Below, piece after piece: positions 35,791 through 43,889 of a stretch of 64,000 nucleotides of DNA. The notes beneath the pieces are model-generated. The model saw only the letters and a list, made by a program, of their open reading frames with translations, searched no databases and was not told the origin of the DNA. Every line of letters starts with the position of its first letter. The stretch's first letter is position 1. The DNA is taken from positions 310,001 to 374,000 of the forward strand of contig NZ_JAAXGE010000009.1 in NCBI RefSeq assembly GCF_014750685.1. Reading direction: 5' to 3'. Source of the DNA: Bacteroides sp. GM023 (GTDB lineage: Bacteria; Bacteroidota; Bacteroidia; Bacteroidales; Bacteroidaceae). A program made the translations under genes and the position numbers.

Positions 35791-37302
35791 TTATTCGCTT
35801 ACGAGTCGCCAGGCTGTGGGCAGGCAGGTGATAATATCACTTGCTATCAGTCCGATCATTCCTTGCTTCTTTTGGGCGATATCTCCGGCTAATCCGTGGA
35901 TGTAAGTACCTATTTTCGCAGCTTCTTCGGTGGGATAGCCTTGTGCCAGTAAAGCAAGGATAACCCCGGTCAGAACATCGCCGCTGCCACCGGTTGCCAT
36001 TCCCGGATTTCCTGTCGGGTTGAAGTAGCATTTGCCTTCGGGAGTGATGATCGCGGAGTAAGCACCTTTCAGTATAATGTGGACATGTGCGGCACGAGCC
36101 AGTTCACAGGCTTTTATCAGGCGTTCGTAAGAATCCTGGCATTTGCCGGTCAGGCGTTCCAGTTCCTTCGGGTGAGGGGTGAGGATAGAGCCTTTCGGCA
36201 GATGTGTAAGTGTGTGGCGGTGGTTGGCAAGGATGTTCAGTGCGTCGGCATCCAGTACAACAGGAGTTTGGCAATGTTCGAGTTGCTCGATAAGGGCAGC
36301 TTCTGTTTCTTCATTCCGTCCGAGTCCCGGGCCGATGCCGACGGCTTGATAATCGTCGGTGTCGGTAGGTACGGCGAAGTAGTTTTCGCTGGCGTCAGTC
36401 TCTACTATGGCTTCGGGGGCGGAAGTTTGCAGAATGTCGTTGTTGCATATAGGTGCGTGCACGGTAAGCAATCCTACTCCGGAGCGGAGACATGCACGGG
36501 CTGCCAATACGGATGCTCCCGCCATTCCTTTTGAACCGGCTATCAGCAGTGCATGACCGAAATTCCCTTTATGGGCGAATTGTTTACGGGGTTTGATAAG
36601 CGAGCGGATTTCTTCAATCTCCAGCATTTCATAGTTTGTCTCCGTTTCTTCTATTCCTTCTTCGCTCAACTGAATGTCCAGTAATTCCCATTCGCCTACA
36701 AATTCAGTATTTTCTGCAAAAAGGAAAGCGAGTTTCGGCAGTTGCAGGCTGAAAGTAACGTCTGCGCGGATAATATTGCTTTTTACATTGAATGTATTTT
36801 CTTCTCCCATCAGTCCGGAAGGAATGTCAATGGCTACTACCATAGAGGGGGAAGAATTAATATATTTCACTACGGCCGCAAACCCACCGCTTAACGGCTT
36901 GTTCAATCCCGAACCGAATAATCCGTCAATCACTAAATGGTCGGGTGTCAGAACGGGCGGCACAAACTGTGTACTGATTTCATGGAATGTAACTTCTTCC
37001 ATCATTTCCACCAATTCTTTATTTGTCTGGCAGTCAGGCGAAAGATCTCCTTTCGTATTAAAGAGATATACTTCCGTTTTATATCCTTTTTCAGCCATCA
37101 TGCGGGCTACGGCAAGGGCGTCTCCGCCATTATTCCCCGGGCCGGCGAAGATAGTGACGGGTGTTTCCGTTCCCCATCTGTCCGTGATAGCTTTGGTTAG
37201 TACTGTTGCTGCACGTTCCATCAGGTCTATTGATGCAATCGGTTCGTGCTCAATGGTATAAGCGTCCAATTTCTTGATACTGCTACTTGGAAATATTTTC
37301 AT
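35791..37302 (-). CDS. nnr: Nnr, bifunctional NAD(P)HX epimerase/dehydratase
   Basis: This 503-residue protein repairs hydrated NADH and NADPH. The N-terminal epimerase domain (about 1-215) has GPGNNGGDALAVARMM and VIDGLFGSGLNKPL. The C-terminal ADP-dependent dehydratase domain (about 230-500) has AHKGNFGHALLIAGSKGMAG, VLDADALNIL, LTPHPKELERL and the nucleotide loop GNPGMATGGSGDVLTG. Length and order match the fused form. It is a single-gene transcript upstream of DUF4831, 73 bp apart. Confidence 0.96.
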   Translation of the reverse strand: MKIFPSSSIKKLDAYTIEHEPIASIDLMERAATVLTKAITDRWGTETPVTIFAGPGNNGGDALAVARMMAEKGYKTEVYLFNTKGDLSPDCQTNKELVEMMEEVTFHEISTQFVPPVLTPDHLVIDGLFGSGLNKPLSGGFAAVVKYINSSPSMVVAIDIPSGLMGEENTFNVKSNIIRADVTFSLQLPKLAFLFAENTEFVGEWELLDIQLSEEGIEETETNYEMLEIEEIRSLIKPRKQFAHKGNFGHALLIAGSKGMAGASVLAARACLRSGVGLLTVHAPICNNDILQTSAPEAIVETDASENYFAVPTDTDDYQAVGIGPGLGRNEETEAALIEQLEHCQTPVVLDADALNILANHRHTLTHLPKGSILTPHPKELERLTGKCQDSYERLIKACELARAAHVHIILKGAYSAIITPEGKCYFNPTGNPGMATGGSGDVLTGVILALLAQGYPTEEAAKIGTYIHGLAGDIAQKKQGMIGLIASDIITCLPTAWRLVSE

Positions 37303-37329
37303 TACAATGTTTTTTTAGTTTTCGACCCA

Positions 37330-37337
37330 CAAATGTA
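37330..37337 (-). promoter_or_regulatory. Promoter -7 element for nnr
   Basis: TACATTTG on the minus strand matches the consensus exactly, 27 bp before the start codon. Confidence 0.55.
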
Positions 37338-37722
37338 CATGATTCTTCTGACTTTTCCCGTTTGTTGTGGGAAGAAAACTTGTTAATCATAGTTGGATAG
37401 TGTGTGGGATATTGTTGGATAAGTTATTATCTGTCTATTGGCAGACTAATCATATCAAGAATAGTCTAAACAGTACGGAAATGAACTAACCGCGCTGAAA
37501 ATAACTAAACACACAATAAAGTTGAATTCCTCTCTTCCACTTTTTTCACAGGGAGGTAATTATCTGTCTAATAGGTGTTCTCGGTGAAGAAACAAAGAGG
37601 AAACCTCTTCTTCACGGTCTTCACGCCTTCACACTTTCATAGTTTGTACCTTGATTGTTCGTAGACTTCGGCTCAGATATAGCAATTGTCATCGCCTTAA
37701 ATAGTTTGCATAAAAGAAGCCA
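37338..37722. other. Gene-free stretch between nnr and the winged-helix gene
   Basis: With array B and its promoter this makes a 644-bp gap. It contains GTTGGATA at 37392 and 37414 (22 nt apart), TTATCTGTCTA twice, an imperfect hairpin near 37580-37615 (GTGAAGAA...AGAGG / CCTCTTCTTCAC), and a run of CTTCAC copies near 37607-37635. No convincing coding frame was found. A small RNA is possible but not shown. Confidence 0.4.
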
Positions 37723-37810
37723 ACTATCGTTGTCCACCTGGCTGACTTTTGTTGTCTAATTAGTCGACTCTAGTTGTCTATATAGACAACTAGAGTTGGC
37801 GATTAGTAAC
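37723..37810. repeat. Four tandem 22-nt degenerate direct repeats (array B)
   Basis: Units begin at 37723, 37745, 37767 and 37789, each exactly 22 nt. The shared pattern is ACT, three variable bases, GTTGTC (GTTGGC in the last), then about ten variable bases. The third unit runs into the fourth as a perfect 30-bp palindrome (37767-37796, arms ACTCTAGTTGTCTA around TA). The array ends 16 bp before the predicted -33 box of the downstream winged-helix gene. The period and position match array A, though the sequence differs. Confidence 0.85.
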
Positions 37811-37826
37811 GGTTACTCTTCATTAC

Positions 37827-37856
37827 TTGCATTTTACGGAAAAAATGTTATCTTTG
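37827..37856 (+). promoter_or_regulatory. Promoter for the winged-helix gene
   Basis: TTGC (37827-37830), an 18-nt spacer and TATCTTTG (37849-37856, exact -7 match). The leader would be about 84 nt. Confidence 0.55.
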
Positions 37857-37946
37857 TAAGTAGATAATGCGAATAACATTATTTTCCTATGCTCACAATG
37901 ATTAAATCATAAATAATAGATTGTTTAATCTTCTAAAGTTTGCATT

Positions 37947-38168
37947 ATGGAAAAGACAAGAATTGGCTTAAATGCAGGAAAAGTATGGCGCATCTTAAAT
38001 GAAAAAGGTGAACTTTCAATGTTCGATTTGTGTCATGAGTTAGGTTTGACGTTTGAAGACGTAGCTCTTGCTATCGGTTGGCTGGCTAGAGAAAGCAAAA
38101 TCTTTCTGAGAAAAAGAGAAGGAATGCTTCTTATTAGTATCGAGAACGTTGAATTTACTTTTGGCTAA
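37947..38168 (+). CDS. Small winged-helix protein (DUF2582-like)
   Basis: The 73-residue protein is a single winged helix-turn-helix: GLNAGKVWRILNEKGELSMF, then DLCHELGLTFEDVALAIGWLARE and the wing KIFLRKREGMLLISI. This matches the DUF2582 family, which occurs across Bacteroidota and some archaea; its role is not established, though the fold suggests nucleic-acid binding. Array B just upstream could be a target of this or another regulator, which is only a suggestion. It is a single-gene unit. Confidence 0.85.
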   Translation: MEKTRIGLNAGKVWRILNEKGELSMFDLCHELGLTFEDVALAIGWLARESKIFLRKREGMLLISIENVEFTFG

Positions 38169-38188
38169 AGTGATGCCTGATTTACATT

Positions 38189-38216
38189 TAAGGTGGAATT
38201 CCGCTTTATTATTTAC
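38189..38216 (+). terminator. Weak hairpin after the winged-helix gene
   Basis: TAAGGTGG and CCGCTTTA pair over 8 bp (two G-U) with an AATT loop, followed by TTATTT. A weak terminator candidate. Confidence 0.35.
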
Positions 38217-38327
38217 GTTGTTGAAAACTTAATGAAGTGGATAAGTGGGATTTTTTGCATTTTTCTATAATATGCTTCTGTTCTGATAAGATTCTTCTTT
38301 TTTGCAGCTTGTTCACTTACTTTTTCC

Positions 38328-38335
38328 TACCTTTG
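38328..38335 (+). promoter_or_regulatory. Promoter -7 element for the POT transporter
   Basis: TACCTTTG is an exact match, 31 bp before the start codon; TTTG at 38301 is 23 nt upstream. Confidence 0.6.
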
Positions 38336-38366
38336 CACCCCATAAACTACTAAAACACATAAATAC

Positions 38367-39911
38367 ATGAGTGCATTGAAAGGGCATCCGAAAGGCCTTT
38401 ATCTGATTTTTGCGACAAGCACGGCAGAACGTTTCAGCTACTACGGAATGCGTGCAATCTTTATTCTCTTCCTGACACAGGCTTTATTGTTCGATAAAGA
38501 AGCGGCAGCATCTATTTACGGTAGCTATACCGGATTGGTTTATTTAACTCCGTTGATTGGCGGATATATTGCCGATAAATACTGGGGAATCCGCCGTTCC
38601 GTATTTTGGGGCGCAGTGATGATGGCTGCCGGACAGTTCCTTATGTTTATGAGTGCTTCTACGCTGAACAATACCGAACTGGCACATTGGCTCATGTACG
38701 GCGGACTTGGATTTCTGATTTTGGGCAACGGTTGTTTCAAGCCCACAGTCTCCTCTTTGGTGGGACAACTCTACGAACCGGGCGATAAACGACTGGACGC
38801 CGCTTATACCATTTTCTATATGGGCGTAAATGTCGGCTCTTTCGCAGCCCCCTTGATTTGCGGTTATTTAGGAGATACCGGCGACCCGCATGATTTTAAA
38901 TGGGGATTCTTGGCAGCCGGAATCATGACACTCTTTACTGTTGTACTTTTCGAAACTCAAAAGAATAAATATCTTTTCTCTCCGTCCGGCGAACCAATCG
39001 GTATCATTCCCGATGCAAAACGAGAGAAGAAAGAAGATAAGGCGGAACACATCTCCCATCCGAAGATGGATAAACGGACAATCATGCGTAATAGCATTAT
39101 CATTACTCTTCTGACCGCCTTCCTGCTCGTATTCTTTGGCTATATATTCAGCGGTGACTGGATTAGTATCGGAATTTTCACAGCTTGCATTGTTTTCCCG
39201 GTTCTTATTTTGCTGGACGGCTCGCTGACTAAGATAGAACGTAGCCGTATCTTCGTAATCTATATCGTAGCCTTCTTCGTCATATTCTTTTGGGCAGCCT
39301 ATGAGCAGGCAGGAGCATCCTTAACGCTTTTTGCATCCGAGCAAACCAACCGCGATATTCTCGGCTGGGAAATGCCGGCTTCCTGGTTCCAGTCCTTCAA
39401 TCCGCTTTTCGTGGTCGTATTGGCTTATATCATGCCGGGCGTATGGAGCTTCCTGAACAAACGAAAGATGGAACCGGCTTCTCCGACCAAACAAGCTATC
39501 GGTCTTTTACTGCTCTCTTTGGGATACCTTTTCATTTGCTTTGGAGTGAAAGATGCCATCCCCGGAGTAAAAGTAAGCATGATTTGGCTGACCGGGCTTT
39601 ACTTCATTCATACGATGGGTGAAATCGCCCTGTCACCTATCGGACTATCTATGGTTAACAAATTGAGTCCGTTGCGTTTCGCATCCCTGATGATGGGAAT
39701 TTGGTATCTCTCTACCGCCACAGCCAACAAATTTGCAGGTATGCTGAGCGGGCTTTATCCGGAAGATGGAAAGGTGAAAACAATCCTGGGTTATCAGATT
39801 GCAACGATGTATGACTTCTTCATGGTATTCGTCGTAATGTCGGGTGTCGCTTCACTTATTCTGTTCCTTCTTTCGAAGAAATTACAGAAGATGATGCACG
39901 GGGTAGAATAA
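38367..39911 (+). CDS. POT/PTR2-family proton-coupled peptide transporter
   Basis: The 514-residue protein has 12-14 membrane segments and the POT signatures: TAERFSYYGMRAIFI near the start (the ExxERFxYY motif in reduced form), GGYIADKYWGIRRSVFWG and LGNGCFKPTVSSLVGQLY. The family takes up di- and tripeptides with protons. The C-terminal half contains GEIALSPIGLSMVNKLSP, also conserved. The gene is on its own promoter and is followed 41 bp later by hpt, which has a separate promoter. Confidence 0.93.
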   Translation: MSALKGHPKGLYLIFATSTAERFSYYGMRAIFILFLTQALLFDKEAAASIYGSYTGLVYLTPLIGGYIADKYWGIRRSVFWGAVMMAAGQFLMFMSASTLNNTELAHWLMYGGLGFLILGNGCFKPTVSSLVGQLYEPGDKRLDAAYTIFYMGVNVGSFAAPLICGYLGDTGDPHDFKWGFLAAGIMTLFTVVLFETQKNKYLFSPSGEPIGIIPDAKREKKEDKAEHISHPKMDKRTIMRNSIIITLLTAFLLVFFGYIFSGDWISIGIFTACIVFPVLILLDGSLTKIERSRIFVIYIVAFFVIFFWAAYEQAGASLTLFASEQTNRDILGWEMPASWFQSFNPLFVVVLAYIMPGVWSFLNKRKMEPASPTKQAIGLLLLSLGYLFICFGVKDAIPGVKVSMIWLTGLYFIHTMGEIALSPIGLSMVNKLSPLRFASLMMGIWYLSTATANKFAGMLSGLYPEDGKVKTILGYQIATMYDFFMVFVVMSGVASLILFLLSKKLQKMMHGVE

Positions 39912-39918
39912 AAAATTG

Positions 39919-39926
39919 TATTTTTG
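39919..39926 (+). promoter_or_regulatory. Promoter -7 element for hpt
   Basis: TATTTTTG is an exact -7 match, 26 bp before the start codon. Confidence 0.55.
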
Positions 39927-39952
39927 CGACAACTTTTTTAAAATTACCGGTT

Positions 39953-40489
39953 ATGGATACCATTCAGATAAAAGACAAACTATTTACCGTTTCTATTAAG
40001 GAACAAGATATTCAGAAAGAAGTGATTCGCGTAGCGAACGAAATTAACCGCGATTTGGCAGGTAAGAATCCGCTTTTCCTTAGTGTGTTGAACGGTTCGT
40101 TCATGTTTACCGCCGATTTGTTGAAGCATATCACAATCCCCTGTGAAATCTCATTCGTCAAGTTGGCTTCTTATCAGGGTATCACTTCCACCGGAGTGAT
40201 AAAGGAAGTAATCGGTCTGAATGAAGACATTGCCGGACGTACGGTTGTTATCGTAGAAGATATTGTGGATACGGGACTGACAATGCAACGCCTGTTGGAT
40301 ACACTGGGTACACGCAATCCCGCCGAAATCCATATCGCTTCTCTGTTGGTGAAACCGGAAAAACTAAAAGTAGCCTTGAATATTGAATATGTAGCGATGG
40401 AGATTCCGAATGACTTTATCGTAGGTTACGGACTGGACTATGACGGCTTCGGGCGTAATTATCCCGACATTTATACAGTAGTAGATTAA
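39953..40489 (+). CDS. hpt: Hypoxanthine phosphoribosyltransferase
   Basis: This 178-residue enzyme salvages hypoxanthine (and often guanine) with PRPP. The PRPP motif VVIVEDIVDTGLTM and the flexible-loop region VKLASYQGITSTG are clear, with the early ISLNGSFMFTADL-type segment. Length is normal. It leads a tightly spaced run with adk, obgE, pgeF and others, which suggests a nucleotide and ribosome housekeeping operon. Confidence 0.95.
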   Translation: MDTIQIKDKLFTVSIKEQDIQKEVIRVANEINRDLAGKNPLFLSVLNGSFMFTADLLKHITIPCEISFVKLASYQGITSTGVIKEVIGLNEDIAGRTVVIVEDIVDTGLTMQRLLDTLGTRNPAEIHIASLLVKPEKLKVALNIEYVAMEIPNDFIVGYGLDYDGFGRNYPDIYTVVD

Positions 40490-40522
40490 ATTCAAATACA
40501 AATTAATTTTTAGGTAAAAAAG

Positions 40523-41092
40523 ATGTTGAATATTGTAATTTTCGGTGCTCCGGGTTCAGGAAAAGGAACGCAGAGCGAACGTATTGTAGAAAAGTATGGA
40601 ATCAATCACATCTCGACAGGAGATGTATTGCGTGCAGAAATCAAGAACGGCACAGAACTGGGTAAAACTGCTAAAGGTTATATCGACCAGGGACAACTGA
40701 TTCCTGACGAATTGATGATTGATATTTTGGCAAGCGTATTTGATAGCTTCAAAGATAGCAAAGGTGTAATTTTCGACGGTTTTCCGAGAACAATTGCACA
40801 GGCAGAAGCATTAAAGAAAATGTTGGCTGAAAGAGGACAGGATGTTTCTGTTATGGTAGATCTGGATGTTCCTGAAGAAGAACTGATGGTGCGTCTTATC
40901 AAACGTGGCAAAGACTCCGGTCGTGCGGATGACAACGAAGAGACTATTAAAAAACGTCTGCATGTATATCATTCACAGACTGCTCCGCTGATCGACTGGT
41001 ACAAGAACGAAGAGAAATACCAGCACATCAACGGCTCGGGTACTATGGAAGGTATCTTTGCAGAAATCTGCGAAGCAGTAGACAAATTGTAA
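40523..41092 (+). CDS. adk: Adenylate kinase
   Basis: This 189-residue enzyme interconverts ATP, AMP and ADP. The P-loop GAPGSGKGTQSE is near residue 8-19, the AMP-binding part GDVLRAEIKNGTELGK follows, then FDGFPRTIAQAEALKK and a short LID (GRADDNEETIKKRL) without the zinc cysteines of Gram-positive long forms. It is 33 bp after hpt. Confidence 0.97.
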   Translation: MLNIVIFGAPGSGKGTQSERIVEKYGINHISTGDVLRAEIKNGTELGKTAKGYIDQGQLIPDELMIDILASVFDSFKDSKGVIFDGFPRTIAQAEALKKMLAERGQDVSVMVDLDVPEEELMVRLIKRGKDSGRADDNEETIKKRLHVYHSQTAPLIDWYKNEEKYQHINGSGTMEGIFAEICEAVDKL

Positions 41093-41106
41093 TAATAAAC
41101 AGATAG

Positions 41107-41147
41107 GTCAGTGGCCGGAGTATCTTGCTTTGGCTACTGACTATTTT
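41107..41147 (+). terminator. Hairpin between adk and obgE
   Basis: GTCAGTGGCC pairs with GGCTACTGAC over 10 bp (one G-U) with a 15-nt loop, followed by TATTTT. Since no promoter is seen before obgE, it may be a partial terminator or attenuator within the operon. Confidence 0.5.
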
Positions 41148-41163
41148 AACTCACTAAAAGAAT

Positions 41164-42327
41164 ATGGCTGAATCGAATTTTGTTGATTACGTAAAGATAT
41201 ACTGTCGCTCGGGTAAGGGCGGAAGAGGCTCTACGCACATGAGGCGCGAGAAATATTGTCCTAACGGAGGTCCCGACGGGGGCGATGGCGGAAGAGGAGG
41301 TCATATCATCCTGCGCGGTAACCGTAACTACTGGACATTGCTTCACCTGAAGTATGACCGTCACGCAATGGCAGGTCATGGCGAATCGGGAAGTAAAGGT
41401 CGCAGCTTCGGAAAAGACGGCGCGGATAAAATAATAGAAGTACCCTGCGGAACGGTAGTTTATAACGCCGAAACCGGAGAGTATCTTTGTGATGTGACGG
41501 AAGACGGACAGGAAGTGATTTTGCTCAAAGGCGGTCGTGGCGGTCAGGGCAACAGCCATTTCAAGACGGCAACCCGCCAGGCTCCGCGTTTTGCGCAGCC
41601 GGGGGAACCGATGCAGGAAATGACCGTTATCATGGAGTTGAAGCTGCTTGCCGATGTCGGCCTGGTAGGTTTCCCGAATGCGGGAAAGTCTACATTGCTT
41701 TCTTCCATTTCGGCGGCAAAACCGAAAATTGCCGATTATCCGTTTACTACTCTCGAACCGAATTTAGGTATCGTTTCCTATCACGGCGGAAAATCTTTCG
41801 TGATGGCGGATATACCGGGAATTATTGAGGGAGCCAGCCAGGGTAAAGGCTTGGGACTGCGTTTCCTGCGTCATATCGAACGCAACTCATTACTGCTGTT
41901 TATGGTTCCGGCAGACAGCGACGATATTCGTAAAGAATACGATATCCTGCTGAACGAACTGCGTACCTTCAATCCTGAAATGCTGGACAAACAACGTGTG
42001 CTGGCTATCACCAAGAGCGATATGCTCGACCAGGAATTGATGGACGAGATTGAACCGACATTGCCGGAAGGCATACCACATGTATTCATATCTTCTGTTT
42101 CCGGTTTGGGTATCTCCGAGTTGAAAGATATTCTGTGGGCGGAACTGAACAAGGAAAGCAACAAGATAGAAGCAATCGTTCACCGTCCGAAGGACGTGAC
42201 CCGTCTGCAACAGGAACTCAAAGACATGGGCGAAGACGAAGACATTGACTATGAATATGACGAAGATGTGGACGATGACGACGACCTCGACTATGAATAC
42301 GAAGAAGAAGATTGGGAAGATAAATGA
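41164..42327 (+). CDS. obgE: ObgE/CgtA GTPase
   Basis: Obg is an essential GTPase for 50S ribosome assembly and stress control. The 387-residue protein has the glycine-rich Obg domain (1-158, GGPDGGDGGRGGHIIL, GGRGGQGNSHFKTATRQAP), then the G domain with G1 GFPNAGKST, G3 DIPGIIEGA and G4-type TKSD. Instead of an OCT domain it ends in an extremely acidic tail (about 355-387, Asp/Glu/Tyr). Its last four bases overlap the start of pgeF (ATGA). Confidence 0.96.
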   Translation: MAESNFVDYVKIYCRSGKGGRGSTHMRREKYCPNGGPDGGDGGRGGHIILRGNRNYWTLLHLKYDRHAMAGHGESGSKGRSFGKDGADKIIEVPCGTVVYNAETGEYLCDVTEDGQEVILLKGGRGGQGNSHFKTATRQAPRFAQPGEPMQEMTVIMELKLLADVGLVGFPNAGKSTLLSSISAAKPKIADYPFTTLEPNLGIVSYHGGKSFVMADIPGIIEGASQGKGLGLRFLRHIERNSLLLFMVPADSDDIRKEYDILLNELRTFNPEMLDKQRVLAITKSDMLDQELMDEIEPTLPEGIPHVFISSVSGLGISELKDILWAELNKESNKIEAIVHRPKDVTRLQQELKDMGEDEDIDYEYDEDVDDDDDLDYEYEEEDWEDK

Positions 42328-43136
42328 TTTCACTTACAAAATATAACGAGTTGAAGGGATATGAATCATTGGAAGCATATCCCGAAGTAGCTCATTTCGT
42401 CACTACACGTCACAAAGGTATCAGTACGGGAGCTTACAGCTCATTCAACTGTTCGCCTTATACCAATGACTCATGTATGAATGTCTATCGCAACCAGAGT
42501 TGGTTGTTTCAAATCATGAAGCATCAGATTAAGGAATTATTTATTCCGGAGCAGATGCATGGTTGCGCTAGTCTGGTAATCAGTGAATCTTTTTTTGAAG
42601 AATCATTGGAAATAAGACGGCACCTTCTGCGAGGAGTAGATGCATTGATTACCAATGTGCCGGGATATTGTGTTTGTGTCACGACTGCGGACTGCGTACC
42701 TGTATTGTTGTACGACAAGAAGTTACAGGTAGTAGCTGCCGTCCATGCCGGATGGAAAGGAACAGTGAAGCATATCGTTTCCAATGTAATGGAACACATG
42801 AAGGCGAAATTCGGGACGCAAGGCGAAGATGTGGTGGCCTGCATCGGTCCGAGTATTTCTCTCGAATCATTCGAAGTAGGCAATGAAGTCTACGAAGCTT
42901 TTAAAGAGAGCGGTTTCGATATGTCCCTAATTTCTGCAAAAAAGAAGAAAACAGGTAAATATCATATCGACCTGTGGGAAGCCAACCGGATGGAACTGCT
43001 TCATGCCGGAGTTCCTGCGGAACAAATCGAACTGTCCGGTATCTGCACCTATATTCATCATGATGAATTTTTCTCGGCACGCAGACTGGGTATTGATTCC
43101 GGTCGTATATTGTCGGGGATAATGATTAGAAAGTAA
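42324..43136 (+). CDS. pgeF: PgeF, peptidoglycan editing factor (multicopper-oxidase-like fold)
   Basis: The 270-residue protein is of the YfiH/laccase-domain family. Metal-site residues are visible: His in IPEQMHGCA, Cys in TADCVPVLLYD and His in VHAGWKGTVKHI. E. coli YfiH removes misplaced L-serine containing peptides from peptidoglycan precursors; other members have purine nucleoside activity. Both roles are known for the family, neither is shown here. It is translationally coupled to obgE by a 4-bp overlap. Confidence 0.92.
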   Translation: MISLTKYNELKGYESLEAYPEVAHFVTTRHKGISTGAYSSFNCSPYTNDSCMNVYRNQSWLFQIMKHQIKELFIPEQMHGCASLVISESFFEESLEIRRHLLRGVDALITNVPGYCVCVTTADCVPVLLYDKKLQVVAAVHAGWKGTVKHIVSNVMEHMKAKFGTQGEDVVACIGPSISLESFEVGNEVYEAFKESGFDMSLISAKKKKTGKYHIDLWEANRMELLHAGVPAEQIELSGICTYIHHDEFFSARRLGIDSGRILSGIMIRK

Positions 43137-43189
43137 TAATTGGCGTCCGCAACTTTATTTGGACGCTGATAATTGGTTTATGATAAGTT

Positions 43190-43855
43190 ATGTTTGAAAT
43201 AAAAGTATCTCAGGAAATAAAGAATGCGTGCCCGGTCTTTGCCGGAGCAGCCGTATATGCCGCAGTGAAGAACACTGCTTACTGCGAAGGTCTTTGGCAG
43301 GAAATCAATGCTTTCACCGCACAACTGACTTCTACTACACAGATGGAAGACATCAAACGCCAACCTGTGATTGCCGCCACCCGTGAAGCCTACAAGCGTT
43401 GCGGGAAAGATCCGGGGCGTTATCGTCCGTCGGCAGAAGCCTTGCGTCGTCGCCTGATGCGTGGGATTCCTTTATATCAGATTGATACATTAGTAGACCT
43501 TATCAATCTTGTTTCTCTCCGTACAGGTCACTCTATCGGTGGTTTCGATGCGGATAAGATACAAGGCACACATCTTGAACTCGGTATCGGCAAGGCGGAA
43601 GAACCCTTTGAAGGTATCGGACGCGGAGTATTGAATATCGAAGGATTGCCCGTATACCGTGACTCTTTTGGAGGAATCGGAACGCCAACGAGCGACCATG
43701 AACGCACGAAAATGGATCTCGGAACAACCCATATTCTCGCTATCGTCAACGGTTACAATGGAAAAGAAGGTTTGAAAGAAGCTGCTGAAATGATCCAGTC
43801 TTTATTAAAAGAGTATACGGAATCAGATGGCGGTGAACTTTTATTCTTCGAATAA
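43190..43855 (+). CDS. Stand-alone B3/B4 tRNA-editing-type domain protein
   Basis: The 221-residue protein consists of a B3/B4 domain like the editing module of phenylalanyl-tRNA synthetase beta: RYRPSAEALRRRLMRGIPLY, VDLINLVSLRTGHSIGGFDADKI split across the core, and SFGGIGTPTSDHERTKM. Free-standing forms are common in bacteria and may clear mischarged tRNA, but this is unproven. It is 53 bp after pgeF and 34 bp before the M23 peptidase gene. Confidence 0.88.
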   Translation: MFEIKVSQEIKNACPVFAGAAVYAAVKNTAYCEGLWQEINAFTAQLTSTTQMEDIKRQPVIAATREAYKRCGKDPGRYRPSAEALRRRLMRGIPLYQIDTLVDLINLVSLRTGHSIGGFDADKIQGTHLELGIGKAEEPFEGIGRGVLNIEGLPVYRDSFGGIGTPTSDHERTKMDLGTTHILAIVNGYNGKEGLKEAAEMIQSLLKEYTESDGGELLFFE

Positions 43856-43889
43856 TCAGCTCTGTTTGAGTTGAAAAAAGAAAATATAC

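Noticed and set aside
37723..37810. CRISPR array or transposon end for array B
   Set aside because: There is no spacer-length variable part, no transposase and no target-site duplication visible.
37303..37946. Hidden small protein genes in the 644-bp gap
   Set aside because: Frames are short, broken by stops and lack plausible start regions; the repeats and hairpins explain the area better.
43143..43166. Terminator between pgeF and the B3/B4 gene
   Set aside because: The GCGTCC/GGACGC stem is only 6 bp with a 12-nt loop and no T tract.
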